The notes under the pieces are model-generated. The model saw nothing but the letters and a program-made list of their open reading frames with translations. It had not been told where the DNA came from and did no database searches. A DNA stretch of 64,000 bases from contig NZ_CP197418.1 in assembly GCF_052161655.1 (NCBI RefSeq), positions 8,990,001 through 9,054,000 on the forward strand, written 5' to 3'. Of the stretch, positions 56,066 to 64,000 are shown piece after piece (position 1 is the first letter of the stretch; each line of letters opens with the position of its first letter). The stretch is from Novipirellula sp052161655 (GTDB lineage: Bacteria; Planctomycetota; Planctomycetia; Pirellulales; Pirellulaceae). Both the position numbers and the translations under genes were made by a program.

Positions 56066-57448
56066 ATGAAATTAGAGAACAAGTCCTCAGGCTCATCCCG
56101 TCGCGAATTCATTAAAAATAGTAGCCAAGTCGCTGCCGCCACGACCTTGGTTGCCGCATCGGCTCAGCACGTGCATGCAGCCGAGGACAACACAATCCGC
56201 GTCGCTCTGGTCGGTTGTGGAGGCCGCGGTACCGGTGCGGCACTGAACGCATTGTCGGTTGAGAACGGACCGATTCAATTGGTTGCACTGGCGGATGTTT
56301 TTGAAAAGAACCTAAAGAGCACGCACACATCGCTATCCAAGCACAAAAATGTCGGCAGCAAAGTTGATGTCCCCGAAGAACGTCAATTCATTGGTTTTGA
56401 TGGTTACAAAAAGGCGATCGATTGTCTGCGTCCCGGCGATGTTGTGATTTTCGCGACTCCTCCTGGATTTCGCTGGGTGCATTACACCTACGCGATCGAA
56501 AAGGGGCTGAACGTGTTTATGGAGAAACCGGTCACGATCGACGCGCCCACATCGGCTCGGATGTTGGAAATCAACAAGAAGGCGTTGGATAAAAATTTGA
56601 AGGTCGGCGTCGGATTGATGTGCCGTCACTGTAAAGTTCGCCAGGAGTTGTTTGATCGTATTCAGAACGGTGAAATCGGCGACGTATCACTGTTGCGTGC
56701 CTACCGGATGGCAGGTCCGACGGCATCCGCAGCGGTGCCGCCGAATACGACCGATCTGAGTGAACTGCAATATCAGATCAAAAATTTCCACGGATTCCTG
56801 TGGCTCAGCGGTGGTGCGGTCAGCGATTTCTTGATCCACAACATTGATGAAGCTTGTTGGATGAAAAACGATTGGCCTGTTCGCGTCCATTCGGTGGGTG
56901 GTCGTCATTATCGCGGCGACATGATCGACCAAAACTTTGATTCGTACGGGATGGAATACACCTTCGCCGATGGAGCCAAGTTGTTGGTTGACGGACGCAC
57001 GATCGCGGGCTGCAAACAAGAATTCGCGAGTTACGCACACGGCAGCAAGGGATTGGCGGTGATCTCGTCGGCGTCGCACACGCCTGCGAAGAGTCGGATT
57101 TACGAGGGGCAAAACATCGACAAGAGCAAGTTGCTATGGGATTGGCCCGAACGCGAAGAAAACCCTTACCAATTGGAATGGGACGATCTGATCGCGGCGA
57201 TTCGCAACGACACCCCGTATAACGAAGTCGAGCGAGGGGTGATGGCGAGCGCGGTAACGTCGATGGGACGCATGGCGGCTCACACCGGTCAAGAGATCAC
57301 GCTGGAGCAATTCATGAGTCACGATCACGAATTCGCACCCAACATTGCCGACTTGACGCTCGATTCCGATTCGCCGCTAAAAGCAAACGCCGATGGCCGC
57401 TACAGCATCCCGATGCCCGGCTTGGTCAAGAAGCAAGAGTATCTGTAG
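56066..57448 (+). CDS. Gfo/Idh/MocA-family oxidoreductase, Tat-exported
   Basis: 460 residues from the ATG at 56066. A twin-arginine signal SRREFIKNSSQVAAATTLVA (R12-R13) leads to the NAD(P)-binding Rossmann fold with VALVGCGGRGTG (47-58). GLNVFMEKPVTIDAP supplies the EKP motif used in the family, and a C-terminal alpha/beta domain with LSGGAVSDFLIHNIDEACWM follows. Members act on sugars or inositols with NAD(P); planctomycetes have many exported copies whose substrates are unknown. It follows the SUMF1 gene by 50 bases and may share its transcript. A longer open frame reaching upstream lies inside the previous gene. Confidence 0.9.
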   Translation: MKLENKSSGSSRREFIKNSSQVAAATTLVAASAQHVHAAEDNTIRVALVGCGGRGTGAALNALSVENGPIQLVALADVFEKNLKSTHTSLSKHKNVGSKVDVPEERQFIGFDGYKKAIDCLRPGDVVIFATPPGFRWVHYTYAIEKGLNVFMEKPVTIDAPTSARMLEINKKALDKNLKVGVGLMCRHCKVRQELFDRIQNGEIGDVSLLRAYRMAGPTASAAVPPNTTDLSELQYQIKNFHGFLWLSGGAVSDFLIHNIDEACWMKNDWPVRVHSVGGRHYRGDMIDQNFDSYGMEYTFADGAKLLVDGRTIAGCKQEFASYAHGSKGLAVISSASHTPAKSRIYEGQNIDKSKLLWDWPEREENPYQLEWDDLIAAIRNDTPYNEVERGVMASAVTSMGRMAAHTGQEITLEQFMSHDHEFAPNIADLTLDSDSPLKANADGRYSIPMPGLVKKQEYL

Positions 57449-57495
57449 GAATACCGGCAATCGGTTGAAGTTTGTGCGCCGCGGCTTTAGTTAGC

Positions 57496-57504
57496 CGTTT
57501 TGGC
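57496..57504. repeat. 9-base target duplication, left of the IS
   Basis: CGTTTTGGC directly precedes the IS and recurs at 59119-59127 just after it. Nine bases is within the 9-12 range usual for IS4-family duplications. Confidence 0.8.
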
Positions 57505-59118
57505 CAACGCTGTGAAGCATTTTAGGCTGCTTGGTTTTGATGGAATTCGGCGAGTTTTTTACGTTCTTCCATGTTCAGTTTTCTTATTTCAGGATCGCCC
57601 AACGGTTTCTTGTGTGGGTTCTTTGGACGGTAACGCGCCTTCTTGTCCGTGCCCGCTTGATAGGTCTGGACGAGGGCTTGCGACAGGCTGTGCAGCATGT
57701 TGTCACTCGCACTGCAATATTTGTCGAGGCGACGCATGCAGCGTCGCAAGCAACGCATCGTGTTGGCCAAACTTCGTTTTTTCGGATCATAGTCGACTTG
57801 CTCGGGAACGTCTTGCTGTTCGGGAATCTGTTCTCGCAGCGCCAGCAGTTCGGCAATCGCCATCGCGCGAATCGACCAGTCCAGTTCCGCCAATGCCCGA
57901 TCGCTGTTGCGGCAACGTAGTTTGTGCTTGTCAATGGTTTGTTTTAAGCCGCGGAATTCGACTTCGATTCCCCAACGCATTTTGTAGTAACCAATGAGCT
58001 GCTTGTGCCTCAGCTTACGAGCGCTCAATACGCTCGTAAGCATCCACATCTTCGTCTTGCCAACTTTCACTTTCACCAGACGCAGCTTCAGCGGCGGGGC
58101 GCCAGATTCCATCCTCCCCTTGGGCCAACACAAGACTCGACCTCCACCGAGTTGCTTGATATCAGCCTGCTCGCTGAGCAACTTCACGTTCGCTCCGACA
58201 CGAACAAGGAAGTCACCACCGGCAGCCAGGATCGCACTCCACAGAGGATAACCTACGAAGCCCGCGTCACCACAAAACAGTGTCTTTTCCGGGAAAGTCT
58301 CTTCCTTAAGCATCTCCACGACGTGGCCTCGTTCGCTTGAGTTCGATGGCCCCAAACGCCAAGTCCACGGTAGACGAAGGCTCATGTGCCACATCATCGT
58401 GACCCAGATTTGAGGTTCTTGTGGCTGAGGTTTGTTCTTCTGGTTCCGCTTCCGTCGCATCCCCTTGGACTTCTTCTTTCCGTATTTGGCACGCACGCCG
58501 CGGCCATAGTTGGGTGCACAAAAAGCTTTCTCATTGGCGGCCGTTCGCGGGACCGTCACGCGTGACCCATCGAAGCCGATCAGTACCCAGTCAGCGGACC
58601 TCCAAAAACGTCCGCCCACTTCCTGGGCCAATGACTGATGTCTCTGGCGAAGCCGCGTCGTGAACAGCGATTCGTAGCGATCCAATGCGTTCATGAAGGC
58701 CGTGTAGGTTTTGGCGGTGCAGTGAAGCCCCAGCTCTTCACAGATTTCCATCGTCTGATCGAAGGCATCGGTGACGTTTATCTCATTTTGCCAAGACCAG
58801 ATGAGTGCCTGGATCGCCAATTCTTCGGGCATCCATTTGATATTGCCATGAAATGTATCTTTGGTAAACAATTCACCTTTGGGAACAATCCAACGACACA
58901 CCTCGTTGAAGATCGTCTTGTTCTTGCGACGAGATTGGCGGTTAGGTTTGCGACGTTGGTTTTGCTTACTACGTTTTGTCTGCTTCTTGCGACTCATGGC
59001 CAGATTCCTTTCTGACTGAAGTGTTTCAGTTAGTGTTTGGGGGGAATCTGGCTTTTTTCATATTCGGAGCTTGGTGAAAACCCCGCTTTTTACGTGCTCA
59101 AAATGCTTCACAGCGTTG
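57505..59118 (-). mobile_element. complete IS4-family insertion sequence (1614 bp)
   Basis: The ends are a perfect 19-base inverted repeat: CAACGCTGTGAAGCATTTT at 57505-57523 and its complement at 59100-59118. One transposase gene on the minus strand fills the element; its stop codon overlaps the left terminal repeat. Both flanks carry the 9-base duplication CGTTTTGGC. Length, single gene and duplication size fit IS4. The intact gene and clean ends suggest a recent insertion. Confidence 0.92.
57522..58997 (-). CDS. IS4-family DDE transposase
   Basis: 491 residues with a very basic N-terminus (SRKKQTKRSKQNQRRK). The catalytic core shows FDGSRVTVPR with the first Asp, LFCGDAGFVGY with the second, and YYKMRWGIEVEFRGLKQ, the IS4 Y-x2-R-x3-E-x6-K motif that contains the catalytic Glu. 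It cuts and pastes its own element. The frame is intact from ATG to stop, so the enzyme may be active. The same ends occur on the small element at 54660-54796, which it could mobilise in trans. Confidence 0.95.
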   Translation of the reverse strand: MSRKKQTKRSKQNQRRKPNRQSRRKNKTIFNEVCRWIVPKGELFTKDTFHGNIKWMPEELAIQALIWSWQNEINVTDAFDQTMEICEELGLHCTAKTYTAFMNALDRYESLFTTRLRQRHQSLAQEVGGRFWRSADWVLIGFDGSRVTVPRTAANEKAFCAPNYGRGVRAKYGKKKSKGMRRKRNQKNKPQPQEPQIWVTMMWHMSLRLPWTWRLGPSNSSERGHVVEMLKEETFPEKTLFCGDAGFVGYPLWSAILAAGGDFLVRVGANVKLLSEQADIKQLGGGRVLCWPKGRMESGAPPLKLRLVKVKVGKTKMWMLTSVLSARKLRHKQLIGYYKMRWGIEVEFRGLKQTIDKHKLRCRNSDRALAELDWSIRAMAIAELLALREQIPEQQDVPEQVDYDPKKRSLANTMRCLRRCMRRLDKYCSASDNMLHSLSQALVQTYQAGTDKKARYRPKNPHKKPLGDPEIRKLNMEERKKLAEFHQNQAA

Positions 59119-59409
59119 CGTTTTGGCGCTAGCGGGTTGTTTACTTAGTGAGCCGCTCGCGCGTGAGCGGCCGGGTTCCACGCATTACCCGGTGTCTTAC
59201 GGCCCACGGCTCACGGTTGCGATTTGCATTTGGATTAAATCAGCAAGCCGTCAAGACTTTCGATTGATTGACGTAGCCCCCCCGAAACTCTTGGCGAGTT
59301 TCGCTACGTAAGTATTTTTTCTACGTGCGAGCGTGCGACCCGGCCGCTTACGCGTCGCGGCTCTGAAGGTCAACGAAACGTCTGGCGTGGTCCGCGACGC
59401 ACATTTGAT
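59119..59409. other. intergenic region with nested repeats
   Basis: After the right IS duplication (59119-59127) come GTGAGCGGCCGGGT-type sequences with an inverted partner around 59337-59349. They enclose a rearranged copy of the GTCAAGACTTTCG...TTTCGCTACG repeat (59241-59309). No gene is visible. Confidence 0.55.
59241..59309. repeat. rearranged copy of the GTCAAGAC/TTCGCTACG hairpin repeat
   Basis: CCGTCAAGACTTTCGATTG followed by CGAAACTCTTGGCGAGTTTC and GCTACG is a scrambled relative of the hairpin core found at 31041, 36984 and 54680. It lies just outside the IS and lacks the IS-like ends. Confidence 0.5.
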
Positions 59410-62400
59410 CTACCGTGATGGTTTGGTCATCATCAATTTGTAGTGCCCGGCACCGAGCAAGTCGTCGACGCGACTGCGAAGTTCTTCGGTGATCTCGACG
59501 CGGTACTTTTCACTCTTCAGATGCACGACCTCACCTTCGTTGAGCTCCAAGCTGAACATCATCTCTTGCTTGCCTGGATAGCCACGCAAGATCTCACGCA
59601 GCCGCGTCATCGTTTCGGGCGTATGCGTCGATTCGTCAAGCCGCAGTCGCATGCCGTGGGTATAACGCTGACCGAGTCCTTCGAGGGGAATCAGTTCATC
59701 GACGATCAGGTTGGCCTCGTCCCCGCCGCCGCGGCGATCGACTTTTCCTTTCGCCAACACCACCGCATCAGGAAGGATATGATGCCCAATATCGGCGAAC
59801 CCTTTGGGCCACACGATACAGCGGATCGCGCCCTGCATGTCTTCGAGGTCAAAGTTCGCGTACTTTGAAGGAGCGCCCGGCTTCGGATTTTTGGTGTGAG
59901 CAATCTTGATCGAGCTGATCATCCCGCCGAGGGTCACTTCACCGCGATCTTTGATATCGCCAAGTCGGTCGGTCGTGTGAGTTCGGAAGGTGGCTAATTT
60001 TGGCTCGAACTCGGCTAACGGATGGCTATCGAGATAGTACCCCAGCACTTCCTTTTCACTGATCAATTTTTCTCGCTCAGGCCACTCGTCCATCTCGGGC
60101 AGAGGGGCCGACACCTTGGCTTCTTCTTGATCCTCTTCGTCGTCAAACGCACCAAACAAACTGGCTTGTCCACTCTTTTTGTCCGCCTGGATCGCAGCTC
60201 CGGACTGCAACGCCCGTTCGATCACTGCAACCAATTGGCTTCGTTTGGCGCCGAAGCAGTCCATGGCGCCGGCTTTGATCAAGGTTTCGATCGCCGACTT
60301 GTTACAAGCCGATTGGTCAATACGTTCACAGAAGTCATAGATGTCTTTGTAAGGACCATTCTTTTTGCGTTCTTCGGCAACCGAGATTGCCGTTGCACCT
60401 CCACAGGCCTTAATGGCCGAAAGCGCAAAGAAGATTTTGCCATCGGCAACCGAGAAGTCAGAATCGCTTCGGTTCACATCGGGGTTGACGACCTCGATGT
60501 TCATCCGTTCGCAATCCTCGATGTGCTCGATCAACGCATCTTTACGTTTAAAGTTACGTCCCGAGATATCGCTCGACAGCAATGCTGCCATGAATTCGAC
60601 CGGGTAGTGAGCCTTCAAGTAGGCCGTTTGAAACGCGATCAAAGCGTACGCGGTACTGTGCGATTTATTGAAACCGTAACCCGCAAACTTGACGATTAGA
60701 TTCCAAATGTCTTCGGCATCTTTTTCGGCCAGTCCATTTTCGACACTTCCAACGATGAAAATATCATGGTTCTGGTTGATCAAGGACTCTTTCTTCTTAC
60801 TGATCGCCTTAATACAGGTGTAAGCTTTGGAGAGAGGCACATTCCCCAGCCGGTTTAGAATCCGCATCACCTGTTCTTGGTAGACCATGATCGAGTTGGT
60901 CTCTTCAAGAATTTCTTTGAGCACGGGGTGCTTGTATTCAGGCTCTTGACGACCGTGTTTAATATTCACGTAATCGTCAACCATCCCGCCTTCGAGCGGA
61001 CCCGGTCGATACAGAGCGGCGGTCGCGATGATGTCGCTGAACTGGTCAGGCTTCATTCGGGTCAACAAATCGCGAATCCCGCCCGACTCGAGCTGAAACA
61101 CGCCCTTGGTTTCCCCCCGCTGAAGCAATGCGTACGAGGCTTTATCGTCCAATGGAAATTTGAGCGGATCGACGACTTTGCCCGTCGTCTGCTCGATCAA
61201 CTTGACCGTACGGCTCATGATTGTCAGGTTGCGAAGACCGAGGAAGTCCATCTTCAGCAGCCCCGACGCTTCGACGTCGTTCATCGACCACTGAGTGATC
61301 ACGTCTTGCTTGCCCGGCACCCGCGTCAGCGGCACGTACTCGGGCAGCGGCTTGTCGGCGATCACCACCGCGGCGGCATGGGTTCCGATGTTTCTCGCCA
61401 AACCTTCGATTTTCATCGCCAGGTCCAACATTTCACGAACTTCGGGATCGCCGTCGTAGGTCATTTTCAAGTCGGCACTCTTTTCGAGTGACTTCTTGAT
61501 CGTGATCTTCAGCTCGTCGGGAACCATTTCTGTGATCTGGTTGACTCGCCCCAGCGGCATCCCCAGCGCCCGTCCGGTATCTTTGATTGCCGCGCGGGCC
61601 GCCAGAGTTCCGAACGTTCCAATTTGGCAAACCATCTCGCTGCCATAACGCCGCTTCACATAATCGATGACCTCCGTTCGACGTTCTTTTTCAAAGTCGA
61701 TATCGATATCAGGCGGCTCGGTACGACTTTCGTCCAAGAATCGTTCAAACAGCAAGTCGTAACGCAGCGGACAGACGTGCGACATATAAAGTGCGTAACA
61801 AACGATCGCCCCCACACCGCTACCACGAGCGGTCGCAGCAATCCCTTGATCGCGAGCGTAGTTGACGAAGTCCCAAACGATCAAAAAGTACGTTGGGAAG
61901 CCGAGTTTCTTGATCACGCCAAGTTCGCGATCCAAACGCGCGATCACTTCTTCGGACAACTCGCCATCGATGATTCGCTCGGGATCGCCTTCATAGCGTT
62001 CAAGCAATCCTTGCACGCAAAGTTCCCGCAGATAATCAATCGGTGCCTTGTCGTCGGGGCACTCGAAGTTGGGGAAGAAGTGTTTTCCAAACTCGATTTC
62101 GATGTCGACCGTATTGGCGATCTCCTGGCTGCGTGCGACCGCGTCCTCGAGCCCCGGGAACTTTTCGTACATTTGATCGGGGCTGCGCAAGAAGAACTGG
62201 TCGTTCTCCATTTTGAACCGCGATGTATCGGTACGAAAACGCCCCGTGTTGATACACAACATGATGTCTTGGGCTTCGGAGTCCCCTTGGTCGACGTAGT
62301 GACAATCGCTTGTCGCGACCAGCGGCAAGCCCATCCGCTTCGCGATATCGACGGCACCTTCCAATTGCATTTTTTGGATTTGCACATCGTTGTTCATGAT

Positions 62401-62988
62401 TTCGATGAAGTAGCGATCATCGAAAACTTTGTGGAACCAACCGGCGATGTCACGAGCCTCTTTTTCATGCTCGGCGGTGTCGACTCCCTTCATCACGGCG
62501 CGGCTGAATTCACTACTGACGCAGCCCGACAAACAGATCAGCCCCTCGCTGTACTTTTCCAGAATTTCTTTGTCGATTCGCGGCTTGAAGTAAAATCCTT
62601 CGAGCGAGGCGGCGGAAGCAAGCTTCACGAGGTTGCCGAAACCGACACGGTTTTTCGCCAACAACGTCAAGTGATAGCTGGCGTCCTTACTACTGCGAGC
62701 GCCTCCCTTATCGAACCGACTGCCCGGCGCGATATAAGCTTCGTAACCGATAATCGGATTGATACCGGCCCCTTTTGCCTTGCGATAAAACTCAAGCGCA
62801 CCGTGCAAGTTGCCGTGATCCGTTAGCGCCATCGCGTTCATCCCGTGGCTGACACAGCGATCGACGAGCCGGCCGATATCCCCCGCTCCGTCCAGCAAGC
62901 TGTAATGGCTGTGGCAATGCAGATGGACAAACGGCTTCGTTTGGGGTGAAGCGGCTTGACTCAAATCGGTAATGATCGATGCGTTCAT
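59410..62988 (-). CDS. dnaE: DNA polymerase III alpha subunit
   Basis: 1192 residues from the ATG at 62988, which follows a GGAG site and starts shortly before the PHP domain; an open frame 26 codons longer is not needed. FVHLHCHSHYSLLDGAGDIGRL opens the PHP domain. The catalytic palm has PPDIDIDFEKERR with the Asp pair, and GSGVGAIVCYALYMSH and IGTFGTLAARAAIKDTGRALG follow. The HhH and OB-fold parts (VTLGGMISSIKIAHTK) complete the usual order. It is the replicative polymerase of DnaE1 type. Neighbours give no operon. Confidence 0.96.
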   Translation of the reverse strand: MNASIITDLSQAASPQTKPFVHLHCHSHYSLLDGAGDIGRLVDRCVSHGMNAMALTDHGNLHGALEFYRKAKGAGINPIIGYEAYIAPGSRFDKGGARSSKDASYHLTLLAKNRVGFGNLVKLASAASLEGFYFKPRIDKEILEKYSEGLICLSGCVSSEFSRAVMKGVDTAEHEKEARDIAGWFHKVFDDRYFIEIMNNDVQIQKMQLEGAVDIAKRMGLPLVATSDCHYVDQGDSEAQDIMLCINTGRFRTDTSRFKMENDQFFLRSPDQMYEKFPGLEDAVARSQEIANTVDIEIEFGKHFFPNFECPDDKAPIDYLRELCVQGLLERYEGDPERIIDGELSEEVIARLDRELGVIKKLGFPTYFLIVWDFVNYARDQGIAATARGSGVGAIVCYALYMSHVCPLRYDLLFERFLDESRTEPPDIDIDFEKERRTEVIDYVKRRYGSEMVCQIGTFGTLAARAAIKDTGRALGMPLGRVNQITEMVPDELKITIKKSLEKSADLKMTYDGDPEVREMLDLAMKIEGLARNIGTHAAAVVIADKPLPEYVPLTRVPGKQDVITQWSMNDVEASGLLKMDFLGLRNLTIMSRTVKLIEQTTGKVVDPLKFPLDDKASYALLQRGETKGVFQLESGGIRDLLTRMKPDQFSDIIATAALYRPGPLEGGMVDDYVNIKHGRQEPEYKHPVLKEILEETNSIMVYQEQVMRILNRLGNVPLSKAYTCIKAISKKKESLINQNHDIFIVGSVENGLAEKDAEDIWNLIVKFAGYGFNKSHSTAYALIAFQTAYLKAHYPVEFMAALLSSDISGRNFKRKDALIEHIEDCERMNIEVVNPDVNRSDSDFSVADGKIFFALSAIKACGGATAISVAEERKKNGPYKDIYDFCERIDQSACNKSAIETLIKAGAMDCFGAKRSQLVAVIERALQSGAAIQADKKSGQASLFGAFDDEEDQEEAKVSAPLPEMDEWPEREKLISEKEVLGYYLDSHPLAEFEPKLATFRTHTTDRLGDIKDRGEVTLGGMISSIKIAHTKNPKPGAPSKYANFDLEDMQGAIRCIVWPKGFADIGHHILPDAVVLAKGKVDRRGGGDEANLIVDELIPLEGLGQRYTHGMRLRLDESTHTPETMTRLREILRGYPGKQEMMFSLELNEGEVVHLKSEKYRVEITEELRSRVDDLLGAGHYKLMMTKPSR

Positions 62989-63295
62989 ACTGGGGGCTCC
63001 ATTTCCTTTGTGCCACGGCAAGACTCGGCTCTCAGTTAGCCTAGCAATCCTGCCTCCTTCGGTCATCGACTTGACAAAGGAATTTTCTCACTCAAAACGC
63101 TCCTGCTCGGCATTTTGGCCCTTTTTTGCGAATCATGATGCCCCCATTTCTCACCCATCAAAAGTTCGAGGGGGGATCGAAACAGCGGTGGGGGCCAAGG
63201 GGATACACAGACACGAACCGGGGGGCTCGTGATACCATGAGGGCTCGGGCCGGAATCGAAGCACGCTGTTTCTTTACTATTGCAGGGTTTCCAAC

Positions 63296-64000
63296 ATGTT
63301 TAACGCAATGAGCGACCACTGGATGCTGCTTTTGATTGGCGGGGGTGTCGGCTTCCTGACGCTGGTGTTCGTTTTTGATGTCTTCATCCAGAAGAAGCAC
63401 ACCATCATGCACAACTTTCCGATCGTGGGGCACATCCGTTACTGGTTAGAGACGGTGGGACCGGAAATGCGACAATACTGGGTCGCCAACGATAAAGAAG
63501 AGATGCCGTTTAACCGAGACGAGCGCAGTTGGATTTACGCTTCAGCCAAAGGTGCAAACAACAACTTTGGCTTTGGCACCACCGAACAAATTTATGGGAT
63601 TGGATACCCAATCATCAAACATGCCGTGTTCCCGTTTCCGGAAACCAAGGCAGAACACGTTGGCGATGACCCGACTTATATTCCGTGTTTAAAAGTCATG
63701 GGCGAATCGCATCGACGGGCTAGACCTTACAAACCTCAGTCAGTGATCAACATTTCGGCGATGTCCTTCGGCTCGCTGGGAGCCAACGCGGTGGCGGCGA
63801 TGAATATCGGTGCCAAAAAAGCAAACTGCTTTCACAACACGGGCGAAGGAGGCGTCAGCCCGTATCATTGCCACGGCGCCGATATCATGTGGCAATTGGG
63901 GACTGGGTATTTTGGGGCTCGCGACCGTGACGGCCGCTTTTCGATCGATGTTGTCGCGGCCAAAGTAGAGCAAAACGCTTCAATCCGTTGCATCGAGATC
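63296..64000 (+). CDS. glutamate synthase-related FMN-binding protein (partial)
   Basis: The frame opens with ATG at 63296 and is open to the window edge (235 codons). A transmembrane helix (about 9-29, WMLLLIGGGVGFLTLVFVF) is followed by a region found in glutamate synthase large-subunit-like proteins: NNFGFGTTEQIYGIGYPIIKH, then SVINISAMSFGSLGANAVAAMN, then FHNTGEGGVSPYH (FMN/substrate site). This membrane-anchored type differs from GltB, as it has no glutaminase domain, and its physiological substrate is uncertain. The C-terminal half lies outside the window. Confidence 0.85.
   Translation, partial: MFNAMSDHWMLLLIGGGVGFLTLVFVFDVFIQKKHTIMHNFPIVGHIRYWLETVGPEMRQYWVANDKEEMPFNRDERSWIYASAKGANNNFGFGTTEQIYGIGYPIIKHAVFPFPETKAEHVGDDPTYIPCLKVMGESHRRARPYKPQSVINISAMSFGSLGANAVAAMNIGAKKANCFHNTGEGGVSPYHCHGADIMWQLGTGYFGARDRDGRFSIDVVAAKVEQNASIRCIEI

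Noticed and set aside
61624..62826. Open frame of 400 codons on the plus strand opposite dnaE
   Set aside because: It is the antisense of the conserved PHP and polymerase domains of dnaE; no ribosome site, and the translation resembles no protein family.

Overview
The window looks like the chromosome of a planctomycete of the Pirellulaceae (Rhodopirellula-like) type. The support is: two secreted sulfatases, a Gfo/Idh/MocA oxidoreductase with a Tat signal, planctomycete-type cytochrome c, DUF1570, SHD1 and DUF11 proteins, the LEPR-type leader of a giant surface protein at the left edge, the futalosine menaquinone genes mqnA/mqnC, tetrahydromethanopterin/methanofuran-type genes (mfnB and a DHPS-related gene), and many dispersed intergenic hairpin repeats. 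All calls come from reading the sequence and recognising families; no database search was run.

Layout. 0-9 kb: start of a surface protein gene (minus strand), a one-gene Mrr nuclease plus STAND-type NTPase that resembles an anti-phage defence protein, then a minus-strand block with a VIT/vWA protein whose C-terminus is a GlyGly-CTERM-like sorting tail, translationally coupled to a rhombosortase, and a second vWA membrane protein. 9-14.5 kb: tRNA-Ser(GGA), polX, a tandem intergenic repeat, mqnC-mqnA and an RluA-type pseudouridine synthase. 15-19.5 kb: the methanopterin-type genes around a lipoprotein with a degenerate thioredoxin fold. 19.6-28.7 kb: rnd, a large DUF11 surface protein, a TPR protein, then a plus-strand run recO - TPR lipoprotein - lptE - folP. 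29-37 kb: a sulfatase with HEAT-like repeats, aroC, a heptanucleotide repeat, a di-haem cytochrome protein, a methyltransferase and a small secreted protein. 37.3-42.6 kb: the fatty-acid block rpmF-fabD-fabG-acpP-fabF. 42.7-47.4 kb: class II DAHP synthase and a coupled DUF1570/SHD1 pair. 47.4-49.6 kb: an AT-richer patch with an unrecognised membrane protein. 49.6-57.5 kb: clpX, a SHOCT-like small membrane protein, thiL, a second sulfatase, a secreted SUMF1-domain protein and the Gfo/Idh oxidoreductase. 57.5-64 kb: a complete IS4-family element, dnaE, and the start of a glutamate-synthase-like gene cut by the window edge.

The observations most worth a second look are: (1) the rhombosortase/VIT-vWA pair, which looks like a one-substrate cell-surface sorting system; (2) the IS4-type element, whose 19-bp ends match a 137-bp hairpin MITE at 54.66 kb, with both inserted at the same position of the same short target sequence; (3) the Mrr/STAND gene as a candidate defence protein; (4) several enzymes-by-fold that lack catalytic residues (the SUMF1 protein without the FGE cysteines, the thioredoxin fold without CxxC, and the gluzincin-like tail fused to cytochrome domains); (5) the seven-base tandem repeat upstream of the cytochrome gene.
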